A DNA stretch of 64,000 nucleotides from Fimenecus sp963590415 (GTDB lineage: Bacteria; Bacillota; Clostridia; Oscillospirales; Acutalibacteraceae). The notes under the pieces were generated by a model. The model saw only the letters and a list, made by a program, of their open reading frames with translations. It was not told where the DNA came from and did not search any database. Shown piece after piece: positions 33,832 to 42,114 of the stretch. A program made the translations under genes and the position numbers. The stretch's first letter is position 1, and every line of letters starts with the position of its first letter. The stretch lies in assembly GCA_963590415.1 (NCBI GenBank), contig CAVAPB010000001.1:124001-188000 (forward strand). Reading direction: 5' to 3'.

Positions 33832-34575
33832 GTGATTGATATTCATTGTCATATTTTACCCGGAATAGACGACGGAGCTCCCGATATTGAGGAGTCCGCC
33901 GAGATGCTGAGGACTGCGGCACATAACAATATCCAAGCTGTGATTGCAACTCCGCACTTTACGGATTTTGAACGGATTGACGAATTCCTTTACAACCGCG
34001 ATGAGGCAATTGAGAGCTTTGAGGATATGCTCGAAAGCGTTGAGCATAAGGTGGCTGTGACCTACGGAGCGGAGGTCTTTCTCAACAGCAAGGTGTTTAC
34101 TGCGGGAGACCTGGACGAGATTACACTCAATAAAAGCAGGTATATGCTCTGCGAATACACGCTCAAGCCGTTTGATACCGAAAGAGCCGTTATATACGCA
34201 GAGGAAATTCTCGGCAGGGGATATATCCCGATAATCGCACACCCGGAGAGATATATCACTTTTGTGCAAAACCCGGAAATCGTAAACGAGCTGTGGGATA
34301 TGGGCTGTATGTTTCAAGTGAACGCATCTTCTCTTGCGGGTCGCGGCGGGGAAGAAATGCAGAAATTTACCGAGGCACTTATACTCAGAGGTTTTGCGGA
34401 TTTTGTCGCAACCGACGCTCATTCTCACAGGAGAAGAAACAACAGAATTCTTGACAAAATGGAGGAATTTCCCGAAAGTATTTCTGACGGGATGCTCCGG
34501 CATTTACTTGAAGACGCTCCGTTAAAGGTATTCAATGATGAGCCTTTCCCCGAAAAAGAAGTCGAATATTTTTGA
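33832..34575 (+). CDS. CpsB/CapC-type PHP-family tyrosine phosphatase
   Basis: 247 residues. The PHP metal-binding motifs are in order: DIHCHILPGIDDGAPD (two His), ATPHF, and ATDAHSHRRRN at the end. This is the YwqE/Wzb-like manganese-dependent phosphotyrosine phosphatase of Gram-positive bacteria, which dephosphorylates a BY-kinase controlling capsule or exopolysaccharide length. No kinase or capsule genes are adjacent. GTG 33832 after GGAGG is the supported start. It probably shares a transcript with the YtvI-like gene. Confidence 0.85.
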   Translation: MIDIHCHILPGIDDGAPDIEESAEMLRTAAHNNIQAVIATPHFTDFERIDEFLYNRDEAIESFEDMLESVEHKVAVTYGAEVFLNSKVFTAGDLDEITLNKSRYMLCEYTLKPFDTERAVIYAEEILGRGYIPIIAHPERYITFVQNPEIVNELWDMGCMFQVNASSLAGRGGEEMQKFTEALILRGFADFVATDAHSHRRRNNRILDKMEEFPESISDGMLRHLLEDAPLKVFNDEPFPEKEVEYF

Positions 34576-34612
34576 TTTTTTCTATACCATTATAATATAT
34601 ATAATAAAAGCA

Positions 34613-34657
34613 GCGTACGCCGGGGGTCGAAAAACGACCTTCGGCGGCGTGCTTTTT
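34613..34657 (+). terminator. Intrinsic terminator after the CpsB-type gene
   Basis: Long GC-rich stem GCGTACGCCGGGGGTCG / CGACCTTCGGCGGCGTGC with an AAAAA loop, followed by TTTTT. Confidence 0.85.
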
Positions 34658-34760
34658 CTGTGAAAATGCGGTAAAATACTAAATGTTGTGGTTGCAAAGA
34701 AAGAGGCACATATTATTAAAAATTTTCGGCTTTTTTCACGAACTTTTTTATAAAAAGTTG

Positions 34761-34789
34761 TTGCATTTGACAAAGTTATGTGATAAAAT
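34761..34789 (+). promoter_or_regulatory. Predicted promoter of the S10-spc-alpha operon
   Basis: TTGCAT at 34761-34766, 17-bp spacer, TAAAAT at 34784-34789. A perfect TTGACA also lies at 34767-34772, but only 11 bp from the -10, so it is not used in this reading. Confidence 0.6.
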
Positions 34790-34854
34790 ACCTAGGCACG
34801 CTGTGGAATAGGCGAATTATGCCCATTTACCGGCGTTATGATATGCGATGATGT

Positions 34855-35010
34855 GATAGGTGGCTGCACTTTGATGCAGGGAATTATCACGGAGTATGTC
34901 CGATTACAAACCGGGCGAAATTATATGTTTTTCTTTATGTAGCGTACCCCAACTGCGTGAAACAAGGAAAAACTGTGTGCTTTTTAACCGTCCGAAATTT
35001 TTCGGATTTT
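34855..35010 (+). ncRNA. Structured S10-operon leader with terminator-like hairpin
   Basis: GTGATA...CTGCA-CTTTGA-TGCAG...TATCAC forms a nested stem (34855-34892). Further down TCCGAAATTTTTCGGA followed by TTTTTA (34991-35010) looks like an attenuator about 75 nt before rpsJ. Together they suggest transcription attenuation of the ribosomal operon. I do not recognise a named family. Confidence 0.45.
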
Positions 35011-35085
35011 TATATTGCGGAGGGTGGGAACACCCGGCAAGGTTGTTAAAAAGCGTTGCCCTAATTTTTTAAGGAGGCAAAACCA

Positions 35086-35400
35086 ATGGCAGCAGCAAAA
35101 GGCAAAAAAATCAGAATCAGACTTAAAGGCTACGATCACGATGTTGTCGATAAGGCAGCAGAGAAGATTGTTGAAACTGCAAAGCGCACAGGCGCTCAGG
35201 TTTCGGGTCCCGTTCCGCTTCCCACAGAGAAGGAAGTTGTTACTATCCTTCGTGCGGTTCATAAGTACAAGGACAGCCGTGAACAGTTTGAGCAGAGAAC
35301 GCACAAAAGGCTTATCGACATTTTAAGACCCTCAAACAAAACCGTTGAGGCTCTTACAAGTCTTGAGCTTCCCGCAGGCGTTGAAGTTGAAATTAAGTAA
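35086..35400 (+). CDS. rpsJ: 30S ribosomal protein S10
   Basis: 104 residues, a standard S10 of the 30S head, also known as NusE in transcription antitermination. The IRIRLKGYDHDVVD start and SGPVPLPTEKEV and REQFEQRTHKRLIDI segments are characteristic. It is the first gene of the S10 operon. GGAGG lies 10 nt before ATG 35086. Confidence 0.97.
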   Translation: MAAAKGKKIRIRLKGYDHDVVDKAAEKIVETAKRTGAQVSGPVPLPTEKEVVTILRAVHKYKDSREQFEQRTHKRLIDILRPSNKTVEALTSLELPAGVEVEIK

Positions 35401-35464
35401 TTTCGCTTTACGCTTACAGGTCAAGTTGGCGAAAGCCAACCAATAACCAAAGGAGGAAATAAAA

Positions 35465-36100
35465 ATGAAAAAAGGTCTTATTGGTAAAAAGATCGGTATG
35501 ACTCAGCTTTTCGACGAAAACGGTAAAGTAATCCCCGTTACGGTCGTTGAAGCAGGTCCGTGCACAGTCGTTCAGAAGAAGACCGTTGAAAACGACGGTT
35601 ACGCTGCGGTTCAGGTAGGCTTCGGTGATGTTAAAATCACAAGAGTCAACAAGCCTGAAGCAGGTCACTTCAAGAAGGCAAACGTTGCACCGAAGAAAGT
35701 ACTCAGAGAGTTCAGACTCGACGACACAGACGCTCTTAATGTAGGCGATGTTCTCAAAGCAGATGTTTTCGCAGCGGGCGACAGAGTTGACGTTGTAGGT
35801 ACAAGCAAGGGTAAAGGTACCGCAGGCGCAATCAAGAGATGGAACTTCTCGAGACTTAAAGAATCACACGGTACAGGTCCCGTAGCAAGACACGCAGGTT
35901 CCTTGGGTGCTTGTTCGGATCCGTCAAGAGTTTACAAGGGAAAGAAGCTCGCAGGTCACCTCGGCGCAGAGAGAGTTACAATCCAGAATCTTGACGTAGT
36001 AAAGGTTGATGTTGAAAACAATCTCATCGCTATCAAGGGTGCCATCCCCGGCCCCAAGGGCGGAATTGTTGTTCTCGCAGACACAGTTAAGAGTAAGTAA
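35465..36100 (+). CDS. rplC: 50S ribosomal protein L3
   Basis: 211 residues. L3 is an early assembly protein reaching the peptidyl-transferase centre. KGLIGKKIGMTQLF at the start, VGTSKGKGTAGAIKRW and the GHLGAERVTIQNL segment are family features. ATG 35465 follows AAAGGAGG with typical spacing, 64 nt after rpsJ. Confidence 0.97.
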   Translation: MKKGLIGKKIGMTQLFDENGKVIPVTVVEAGPCTVVQKKTVENDGYAAVQVGFGDVKITRVNKPEAGHFKKANVAPKKVLREFRLDDTDALNVGDVLKADVFAAGDRVDVVGTSKGKGTAGAIKRWNFSRLKESHGTGPVARHAGSLGACSDPSRVYKGKKLAGHLGAERVTIQNLDVVKVDVENNLIAIKGAIPGPKGGIVVLADTVKSK

Positions 36101-36117
36101 GAAAGGAGTGTTGAAGA

Positions 36118-36741
36118 ATGGCTAAATTAGCAGTATTGGATAAAGCAGGTAAGAAAGTTTCTGATATCGAGCTTAACGACGGTATCTTCGCAATCGAACC
36201 CAACATGTCGGCTATGCACCTCATGGTAGTAAGCTACCTTGCGGCACAGCGTCAGGGCACTCAGTCAACACTTACTCGTTCCGAAGTTTCGGGCGGCGGT
36301 AAAAAGCCGTGGAGACAGAAGGGAACAGGTCGTGCAAGACAGGGCTCAACAAGATCTCCGCAGTGGACACACGGCGGTATCGCACTCGGCCCGAAGCCCC
36401 GTGAATACGGTATCGATGTTAACAAAAAGGTTAAGAGACTCGCTATGAAGTCTGCTCTTTCGACAAAGGTTGCGGAGAACGAAATGATCGTTGTTGACTC
36501 ACTTTCGATGGACGCAATCAAGACAAAGGAAATGGCAGGAGTTCTTTCGGCTGTCAAGGCAGGTAAGAAAACTCTTATCGTTCTCCCCGAGAAAGACGAT
36601 GTAGTTTACAGAAGCGCCCGCAACATTGAGGGTACAAAGGTTTCTCTTGTAAACACGCTTAACGTTTACGATATTCTCAACTGCAACACAATCGTTGTTG
36701 TTAAGGATGCGGTTTCAAAGATTGAGGAGGTATATGCATAA
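36118..36741 (+). CDS. rplD: 50S ribosomal protein L4
   Basis: 207 residues. L4 lines the nascent-peptide tunnel through its extended loop, seen here as SEVSGGGKKPWRQKGTGRARQG. In Gammaproteobacteria L4 also represses the S10 operon, but whether it does so here is unknown. Its last base overlaps the rplW start, so the two are translationally coupled. Confidence 0.97.
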   Translation: MAKLAVLDKAGKKVSDIELNDGIFAIEPNMSAMHLMVVSYLAAQRQGTQSTLTRSEVSGGGKKPWRQKGTGRARQGSTRSPQWTHGGIALGPKPREYGIDVNKKVKRLAMKSALSTKVAENEMIVVDSLSMDAIKTKEMAGVLSAVKAGKKTLIVLPEKDDVVYRSARNIEGTKVSLVNTLNVYDILNCNTIVVVKDAVSKIEEVYA

Positions 36742-37034
36742 TGAAATTTGCTCAGGATATTATCCTCCGTCCGGTAATTACAGAGGAAAGCATGATGGGC
36801 ACTGCCGAGAAGAAATATTCCTTCAAGGTTGCCAAGGATGCTACAAAACCCGAAATTAAAGAAGCTGTTGAAAAACTTTTCGGCGTTAAGGTCGCTAAGG
36901 TCAACACAATGAACTGCAAGGGTCATTTGAGAAGATACGGTCGCTTCGAGGGTTACACAGAGTCTTGGAAAAAGGCTGTTGTTACTCTTACGGAAGACAG
37001 CAAGACCATTGAATTCTTCGACGGAATGATGTAA
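36741..37034 (+). CDS. rplW: 50S ribosomal protein L23
   Basis: 97 residues. L23 sits at the tunnel exit and docks trigger factor and SRP. The RPVITEESMM start, YSFKVAKDATKPEIKEAVE and VNTMNCKGHLRRYGRF segments are typical. ATG 36741 overlaps the rplD stop codon. Confidence 0.97.
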   Translation: MKFAQDIILRPVITEESMMGTAEKKYSFKVAKDATKPEIKEAVEKLFGVKVAKVNTMNCKGHLRRYGRFEGYTESWKKAVVTLTEDSKTIEFFDGMM

Positions 37035-37099
37035 TAACTCAACGGTAATGTATGGAGTAAAGACAGCTCCGCTAAGCCGTTATTAAGGAGAGTGAAAAA

Positions 37100-37930
37100 A
37101 TGTCTATTAAAGTCTATAAGCCGACTATCAACTCAAGACGTAATATGTCGGTTACGGATTATTCCGAGCTTTCAAAGGTCGCTCCCGAGAGAAGTCTCCT
37201 TGCTCCTCTCAAAAAGAATGCCGGCCGTAACAGCTACGGAAGAATTACCGTTCGTCATAAGGGCGGCGGAAACAGAAGAAAATACAGAATTATCGACTTC
37301 AAGAGAGATAAAGAGAGCGTAGCAACCGTTCTTACGATTGAATACGATCCCAACCGTTCATCTCACATCGCACTTGTTGAATATGAGGACGGCGAGAAGA
37401 GATACATCCTTGCTCCCGTCGGACTTAAAGTAGGCGACAAGGTAGAAGAGGGTGCTCAGGCGGACATCAAGGTCGGTAACGCACTTAAACTCAAGGACAT
37501 CCCCACCGGTACGGTTGTTCACAATGTTGAACTTTATCCCGGCAGAGGCGGTCAGTTGGCAAGAGCGGCAGGTAACTCTGCACAGCTTATGGCTAAGGAA
37601 AACGGCTTTGCGCTTCTTCGTCTCCCTTCGGGTGAGCTTCGCAACGTTTCCGCTGAATGTAAGGCTACAATCGGTACAGTCGGCAACACCGACCATGAAA
37701 ATGTTAAGCTCGGTAAAGCAGGCCGTACACGCCACTTAGGTATCAGACCCACAGTCCGCGGTTCTGTCATGAACCCGAACGACCACCCGCACGGCGGTGG
37801 TGAAGGTAAGTCTCCGATCGGTCGTCCCGGTCCCTGCACACCTTGGGGCAAACCTGCTCTTGGCTATAAGACAAGAAATAAGAAAAAGGCTTCTAACAAG
37901 ATGATTGTTAAACGCCGTAACGGTAAATAA
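37100..37930 (+). CDS. rplB: 50S ribosomal protein L2
   Basis: 276 residues, a standard length. L2 stabilises the 23S rRNA near the peptidyl-transferase centre. The conserved C-terminal HPHGGGEGKSPIGR segment with the essential histidine is intact, as is RGVAMNPNDHPHGGG-type context (here RGSVMNPNDHPHGGG). It starts 65 nt after rplW. Confidence 0.98.
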   Translation: MSIKVYKPTINSRRNMSVTDYSELSKVAPERSLLAPLKKNAGRNSYGRITVRHKGGGNRRKYRIIDFKRDKESVATVLTIEYDPNRSSHIALVEYEDGEKRYILAPVGLKVGDKVEEGAQADIKVGNALKLKDIPTGTVVHNVELYPGRGGQLARAAGNSAQLMAKENGFALLRLPSGELRNVSAECKATIGTVGNTDHENVKLGKAGRTRHLGIRPTVRGSVMNPNDHPHGGGEGKSPIGRPGPCTPWGKPALGYKTRNKKKASNKMIVKRRNGK

Positions 37931-37948
37931 GGGAAGGGAGTGTAGATT

Positions 37949-38230
37949 ATGAGCAGAAGTACTAAAAAAGGACCTTTTGTGGAACCCAAGTTGCTCAAAA
38001 AGGTTCAGGAAATGAACAAGAACGGCGAAAAAATCGTTCTTAAAACATGGAGCCGCAGCTCTACTATATTCCCGGACTTTGTCGGACATACATTCGCTGT
38101 TCACGACGGCAGAAAGCATGTTCCGGTATATGTTACCGAGGATATGGTAGGTCATAAGCTTGGTGAATTTGCACCGACAAGAACCTTTAAGGGTCATGCC
38201 GGATCAAAGACTTCAAATAACGGTAAATAA
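37949..38230 (+). CDS. rpsS: 30S ribosomal protein S19
   Basis: 93 residues. S19 pairs with S13 in the 30S head. SRSTKKGPFVEPKLLKK, TWSRSSTIFPDFVGHT and the H..GEFAPTRTFKGH segments are characteristic. It lies 18 nt after rplB. Confidence 0.98.
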   Translation: MSRSTKKGPFVEPKLLKKVQEMNKNGEKIVLKTWSRSSTIFPDFVGHTFAVHDGRKHVPVYVTEDMVGHKLGEFAPTRTFKGHAGSKTSNNGK

Positions 38231-38255
38231 TCAGTCGAAAGGAGTGTATTAACTA

Positions 38256-38588
38256 ATGGAAGCAACGGCAAAGGTAACAAATGTACGCATTGCGCCCCGT
38301 AAGGTTCAGATCGTACTTGATTTAATCAGAAACAAGCCTTGCGATGAAGCATTAGCTATTCTCAAGTACACACCCAAGGCTGCGTGTGAACCGCTTGAAA
38401 AGCTTTTGAAATCAGCAATGGCAAATGCAGAAAACAAAGACATGGACACATCAAGACTTTACATTTCGTCTTGCCATGTTGACCAAGGTCCCACGCTCAA
38501 GAGAATCAGACCGAGAGCTCAGGGCCGTGCATACAGAATTAACAAAAAGACTTCGCACATTTATCTTGTGCTTAAAGAAGCAGAATAA
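38256..38588 (+). CDS. rplV: 50S ribosomal protein L22
   Basis: 110 residues. L22 reaches into the exit tunnel with its hairpin, seen near GPTLKRIRPRAQGRAYRI. RIAPRKVQIVLDLIRNK is the N-terminal signature. GAAAGGAGTG precedes ATG 38256. Confidence 0.97.
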   Translation: MEATAKVTNVRIAPRKVQIVLDLIRNKPCDEALAILKYTPKAACEPLEKLLKSAMANAENKDMDTSRLYISSCHVDQGPTLKRIRPRAQGRAYRINKKTSHIYLVLKEAE

Positions 38589-38607
38589 GTGAGGAGGAGG
38601 TAATACA

Positions 38608-39279
38608 ATGGGTCAGAAAATAAATCCTACCGGACTTCGTATCGGTGTTATTAAGGATTGGGAGTCGCGTTGGTACTCCGACAAAAAAGATTTCGGCGAT
38701 ACTCTTGTATCGGACGTAAAGCTCCGTAAGTATCTCCTTGAATCACTTGCTCCCGCAGGTGTGCCGAAGGTAGAAATCGAAAGAGACGCGAAGAGAGTTC
38801 GTGTCAATATTCATTGCGCAAAGCCCGGTATGGTTATCGGTAAGGGCGGCGCAGAAATCGAAAAGCTCAAAGCTACCTGCAAGCAAATGCTCGGCGGCGA
38901 CAAAGAGGTTTTCGTAAACATTATTGAAATCAAGCAGCCCGACCTCAACGCTCAGCTCGTTGCAGAGAACATCGCTTCACAGCTTGAAAGAAGAATTTCT
39001 TTCAGACGCGCTCTCAAGCAGTCAATCGGCAGAACGATGAAGCTCGGTGCTAAAGGTATTAAGACACAGGTTAGCGGCCGTATCGGCGGTGCGGAAATCG
39101 CACGCTCCGAGAGCTATCATGAAGGTACTATCCCGCTTCAGACCATCCGTGCGGATATTGACTACGGCTTTGCAGAGGCAAAGACAACCTACGGTCGTAT
39201 CGGCGTTAAGGTTTGGATTTACAAAGGTGAGGTTCTTCACGACAGCCGCAAGCCTCGCAAGGAAGGAGGCACAAAATAA
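38608..39279 (+). CDS. rpsC: 30S ribosomal protein S3
   Basis: 223 residues. S3 is part of the mRNA entry helicase. The KH domain motif GMVIGKGGAEIEKLK is present, with GQKINPTGLRIGVI at the start and YGRIGVKVWIYKGEVL near the end. It overlaps rplP by one base, so translation is coupled. Confidence 0.98.
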   Translation: MGQKINPTGLRIGVIKDWESRWYSDKKDFGDTLVSDVKLRKYLLESLAPAGVPKVEIERDAKRVRVNIHCAKPGMVIGKGGAEIEKLKATCKQMLGGDKEVFVNIIEIKQPDLNAQLVAENIASQLERRISFRRALKQSIGRTMKLGAKGIKTQVSGRIGGAEIARSESYHEGTIPLQTIRADIDYGFAEAKTTYGRIGVKVWIYKGEVLHDSRKPRKEGGTK

Positions 39280-39710
39280 TGTTGTTACCTAAGAGAGTTA
39301 AATACCGCAGAGTTCAGAGAGGTCGTTTGACCGGTACCGCTACAAGAGGTAATAAGGTCAACTACGGTGATTTCGGTCTTGTGTCTCTTGAACCTGCTTG
39401 GATTACAGCAAATCAGATCGAAGCTGCCCGTATCGCTATGACAAGATACATCAAGCGTGGCGGTCAGGTTTGGATAAAGATTTTCCCGGATAAGCCCATC
39501 ACAGAGAAACCTGCCGAGACCCGAATGGGTTCAGGTAAAGGCTCGCCCGAATACTGGGTTGCAGTCGTTAAGCCCGGCAGAGTGATGTTCGAGATTGCAG
39601 GCGTTCCGGAGGAGACAGCCCGTGAGGCTATGCGTCTTGCAGCTAACAAGCTTCCCGTTAAGTGCAAGTTTGTTACCAAGGCAGAACAAGAAGAGGATGG
39701 TGAGCAATAA
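39279..39710 (+). CDS. rplP: 50S ribosomal protein L16
   Basis: 143 residues. L16 contacts the A-site tRNA elbow. LLPKRVKYRRVQRGRLTG, RYIKRGGQVWIKIFPDKP and RMGSGKGSPEYWVAVVKPGR are family signatures. It overlaps rpsC and rpmC by one base each. Confidence 0.98.
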   Translation: MLLPKRVKYRRVQRGRLTGTATRGNKVNYGDFGLVSLEPAWITANQIEAARIAMTRYIKRGGQVWIKIFPDKPITEKPAETRMGSGKGSPEYWVAVVKPGRVMFEIAGVPEETAREAMRLAANKLPVKCKFVTKAEQEEDGEQ

Positions 39711-39913
39711 TGAAAGCAAATGAAATCAAAAAACTCTCCCCCTCAGAGTTGGATGCTAAACTCTTGGAGTTGAAGGACGAGCTTTTCAAGTTACGCTTCC
39801 AGCAGGCCATCAACCAACTCGATAATCCAATGCGTATCAGTGCTGTTAAGAAAGATATTGCAAGAGTTAAAACAGTAATCCGTGATATCGAATTACACGG
39901 CAACGAAGGCTAA
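39710..39913 (+). CDS. rpmC: 50S ribosomal protein L29
   Basis: 67 residues, a two-helix protein beside the tunnel exit. LSPSELDAKLLELKDELFKLRFQ followed by NP.RI..VKKDIARVKT is the usual pattern. It overlaps the rplP stop by one base. Confidence 0.96.
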   Translation: MKANEIKKLSPSELDAKLLELKDELFKLRFQQAINQLDNPMRISAVKKDIARVKTVIRDIELHGNEG

Positions 39914-39933
39914 GGAAAGGGAGGACAATCGTA

Positions 39934-40191
39934 ATGAGTGAAAGAAATCTCAGAAAAACTCAGGTTGGTATCGTAACAAGCGATAAAATGGACAAAACTG
40001 TAGTTATTTCAATTAAAGACAGAGTTCAGCATCCGCTTTACAAGAAGATCGTCAACCGTACAGTTAAAATCAAGGCTCATGACGAGAACAACCAGTGCGG
40101 CGTAGGCGACAAGGTTCTTGTTATGGAAACCCGTCCTCTCTCGAAAGACAAGAGATGGCGTGTTGTAGAAATCATCGAGAAAGCGAAATAA
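39934..40191 (+). CDS. rpsQ: 30S ribosomal protein S17
   Basis: 85 residues, an OB-fold primary 16S binder. RKTQVGIVTSDKMDKTVVI and VGDKVLVMETRPLSKDKRW are characteristic. AAAGGGAGG precedes ATG 39934. Confidence 0.97.
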   Translation: MSERNLRKTQVGIVTSDKMDKTVVISIKDRVQHPLYKKIVNRTVKIKAHDENNQCGVGDKVLVMETRPLSKDKRWRVVEIIEKAK

Positions 40192-40212
40192 TTTTCTAAG
40201 GAGGAAATTACT

Positions 40213-40581
40213 GTGGTACAACAACAGACTTACCTCAAAGTTGCCGATAACACCGGTGCGAAAGAAATTATGTGCATTCGTGTACTCGGTGGTTCAGGCA
40301 GAAGGTATGCTAATATAGGCGATGTTATAGTTGCATCTGTCAAAAAAGCAGCACCCGGCGGCGTTGTTAAAAAAGGCGATGTAGTTAAAGCAGTAGTCGT
40401 AAGATCGTGCAGCGGTGTTCGCAGAGACGACGGTACTTATATCCGTTTCGACGAAAACGCAGCAGTTTTGATTAAAGATGATAAGACCCCCAGAGGTACT
40501 CGTATCTTTGGACCGGTAGCAAGAGAGCTCCGTGATAAGGATTATATGAAAATCCTTTCGCTCGCTCCCGAAGTACTTTAA
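40213..40581 (+). CDS. rplN: 50S ribosomal protein L14
   Basis: 122 residues. L14 forms an intersubunit bridge and is the docking site of silencing factor RsfS. VADNTGAKEIMCIRVLGGS, GDVVKAVVVR and IFGPVARELRD are typical. The start codon is GTG at 40213, after AAGGAGG. Confidence 0.97.
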   Translation: MVQQQTYLKVADNTGAKEIMCIRVLGGSGRRYANIGDVIVASVKKAAPGGVVKKGDVVKAVVVRSCSGVRRDDGTYIRFDENAAVLIKDDKTPRGTRIFGPVARELRDKDYMKILSLAPEVL

Positions 40582-40595
40582 GGAGGTGCCTGATA

Positions 40596-40916
40596 ATGAA
40601 TAAGGTTCATGTTAAAACAGGTGATACCGTTGTGGTAATCAACGGCAAAAACCGTGGCAAACAGGGCAAGGTCATGCAGGTAAGCCCTTCTGAAGGTAAG
40701 GTTATCGTAGAGGGTGTAAACATGGTAACAAAGCATGTTAAGCCCCGTCAGATGGGTGAGCCCGGCGGACTTATCAAGGCTGAAAGCGCATTGTACGCTG
40801 ATAAGGTTCAGCTTGTTTGCCCGAAATGCGGCAAGGCTACAAGAGTAGGCCACGCAATCGGCAAAGACAATAAAAAAATGAGAGTTTGCAAGAAGTGCAA
40901 CGCTCAGTTTGAATAA
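40596..40916 (+). CDS. rplX: 50S ribosomal protein L24 with Cys4 motif
   Basis: 106 residues. The KOW motif VKTGDTVVVINGKNRGKQGKV opens the protein. A C-x2-C...C-x2-C pair (CPKCGK and CKKCNA) near the C-terminus is a zinc-ribbon-like feature found in many Firmicutes L24. It is an early 50S assembly initiator. AAGGAGG lies before ATG 40596. Confidence 0.97.
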   Translation: MNKVHVKTGDTVVVINGKNRGKQGKVMQVSPSEGKVIVEGVNMVTKHVKPRQMGEPGGLIKAESALYADKVQLVCPKCGKATRVGHAIGKDNKKMRVCKKCNAQFE

Positions 40917-40932
40917 GGGAGGGACATAACAC

Positions 40933-41475
40933 ATGGCAGCAAGACTTAAAGAGATGTACAAGAATGAAGTTGCTCCTGCACTTCAGAAAAAGTTCGGCTA
41001 CAAGAGCGTTATGCAGATCCCGAAGCTTGACAAGATTATCATTAACGTTGGCTGCGGTGAAGCCAAAGACAACTCAAAGGTTGTAGGCTCCATCATCAAC
41101 GACCTTTCAATCATCACAGGTCAGAAGCCTGTTGAATGTAAGGCTAAAAAGTCAGTCGCTAACTTCAAAATCCGTGAGGGTATGACAATCGGCGTCAAGG
41201 TAACGCTCAGAGGCGACAGAATGTATGAATTTTTAGACAGATTCTTCAATCTCGCACTTCCGAGAGTAAGAGACTTCAGAGGTATCAACCCCAACTCATT
41301 TGACGGCAGAGGTAACTACTCAATGGGCGTTAAAGAGCAGTTGATTTTCCCTGAAATTGAGTACGACAAAATCGACGCAGTACGCGGCATGGACATTTGC
41401 TTCGTTACAACTGCCAATACAGACGAAGAGGCTCGTGAGCTTTTGACGCTTATGGGTGCTCCGTTCGAGAAATAA
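40933..41475 (+). CDS. rplE: 50S ribosomal protein L5
   Basis: 180 residues. L5 binds 5S rRNA with L18. QIPKLDKIIINVGCGEA, TGQKPVECKAKKSVANFKIREG and FPEIEYDKIDAVRGMDI segments identify it. It lies 16 nt after rplX. Confidence 0.98.
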   Translation: MAARLKEMYKNEVAPALQKKFGYKSVMQIPKLDKIIINVGCGEAKDNSKVVGSIINDLSIITGQKPVECKAKKSVANFKIREGMTIGVKVTLRGDRMYEFLDRFFNLALPRVRDFRGINPNSFDGRGNYSMGVKEQLIFPEIEYDKIDAVRGMDICFVTTANTDEEARELLTLMGAPFEK

Positions 41476-41488
41476 GGAGGGATAACAA

Positions 41489-41674
41489 GTGGCTAAGAAG
41501 TCAATGAAGGTTAAGGCGGCAAGAACCGCTAAATACTCAACAAGAGAACACAACAGATGTAAGATCTGCGGTAGGCCGCACGCTTATCTCCGTAAGTACG
41601 GTGTATGCCGTATTTGTTTCAGAAAGTTGGCACATGCGGGACAGATCCCCGGCGTTAAGAAAGCAAGCTGGTAA
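41489..41674 (+). CDS. rpsN: 30S ribosomal protein S14, zinc-binding type Z
   Basis: 61 residues, the short Cys4 form. The C-x2-C...C-x2-C zinc site is seen in CKICGRPH and CRICFR. The GTG start at 41489 follows AAGGAGG. Under zinc limitation many Firmicutes replace this form by a Cys-free paralogue elsewhere; none is in the window. Confidence 0.97.
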   Translation: MAKKSMKVKAARTAKYSTREHNRCKICGRPHAYLRKYGVCRICFRKLAHAGQIPGVKKASW

Positions 41675-41703
41675 TCAAGAGCAATTGCAAAGGAGGCAAA
41701 AGT

Positions 41704-42102
41704 ATGCAAATATCCGATACAATCGGCGATATGCTTACAAGAATTCGTAATGCGAATTCAGCAAAGCACGATACCGTTAAGGTTCCTGCATCAAACATGA
41801 AAAAGGCAATTGCTCAGATTCTTGTTGATGAAGGATATATCAAAGGATTTAAGGTTGAAGACGACGGCAAGCAGGGCGTTATTGAGATTGAACTCAAGTA
41901 CGGTCCCAACAAGTCATCGGTAATCACCGGTTTACGCAGAGTTTCTAAGCCCGGTCTGCGTATATACACAGATTGCGAAAATATGCCTAAGGTAATCAAA
42001 GGCCTCGGTATCGCAATTCTTTCCACATCAAAGGGCGTTATGACAGACAAGGACGCACGCAAAGCCAATGTAGGCGGCGAAGTTCTTGCGTTTGTTTGGT
42101 AA
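41704..42102 (+). CDS. rpsH: 30S ribosomal protein S8
   Basis: 132 residues. S8 binds the central domain of 16S rRNA and is a known spc-operon regulator in enterobacteria. ISDTIGDMLTRIRNANSAKH and STSKGVMTDKDARK...GGEVLAFVW are diagnostic. AAGGAGG precedes ATG 41704. Confidence 0.98.
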   Translation: MQISDTIGDMLTRIRNANSAKHDTVKVPASNMKKAIAQILVDEGYIKGFKVEDDGKQGVIEIELKYGPNKSSVITGLRRVSKPGLRIYTDCENMPKVIKGLGIAILSTSKGVMTDKDARKANVGGEVLAFVW

Positions 42103-42114
42103 GGAGGTTACAGT

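Larger units (their letters stand above)
34576..35085 (+). other. Intergenic region and leader of the S10 operon
   Basis: 510 nt. It holds the terminator of the phosphatase gene (34613-34657), the S10 promoter (34761-34789) and a leader of roughly 285 nt. Within the leader are a strong hairpin (34855-34892), a terminator-like hairpin (34991-35010), and a GGGTGGGAACACCC hairpin at about 35024-35037. No protein-coding gene is seen. Confidence 0.7.

Noticed and set aside
34767..34772. Perfect TTGACA upstream of rpsJ as the -35 box
   Set aside because: It is only 11 bp from TAAAAT; TTGCAT at 34761 has the right 17-bp spacing.
35015..35040. GGGTGGGAACACCC resembles a T-box antiterminator word
   Set aside because: The T-box needs AGGGTGGNACCGCG and a specifier stem. 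Here it is a small hairpin in the rpsJ leader and no aminoacyl gene follows.
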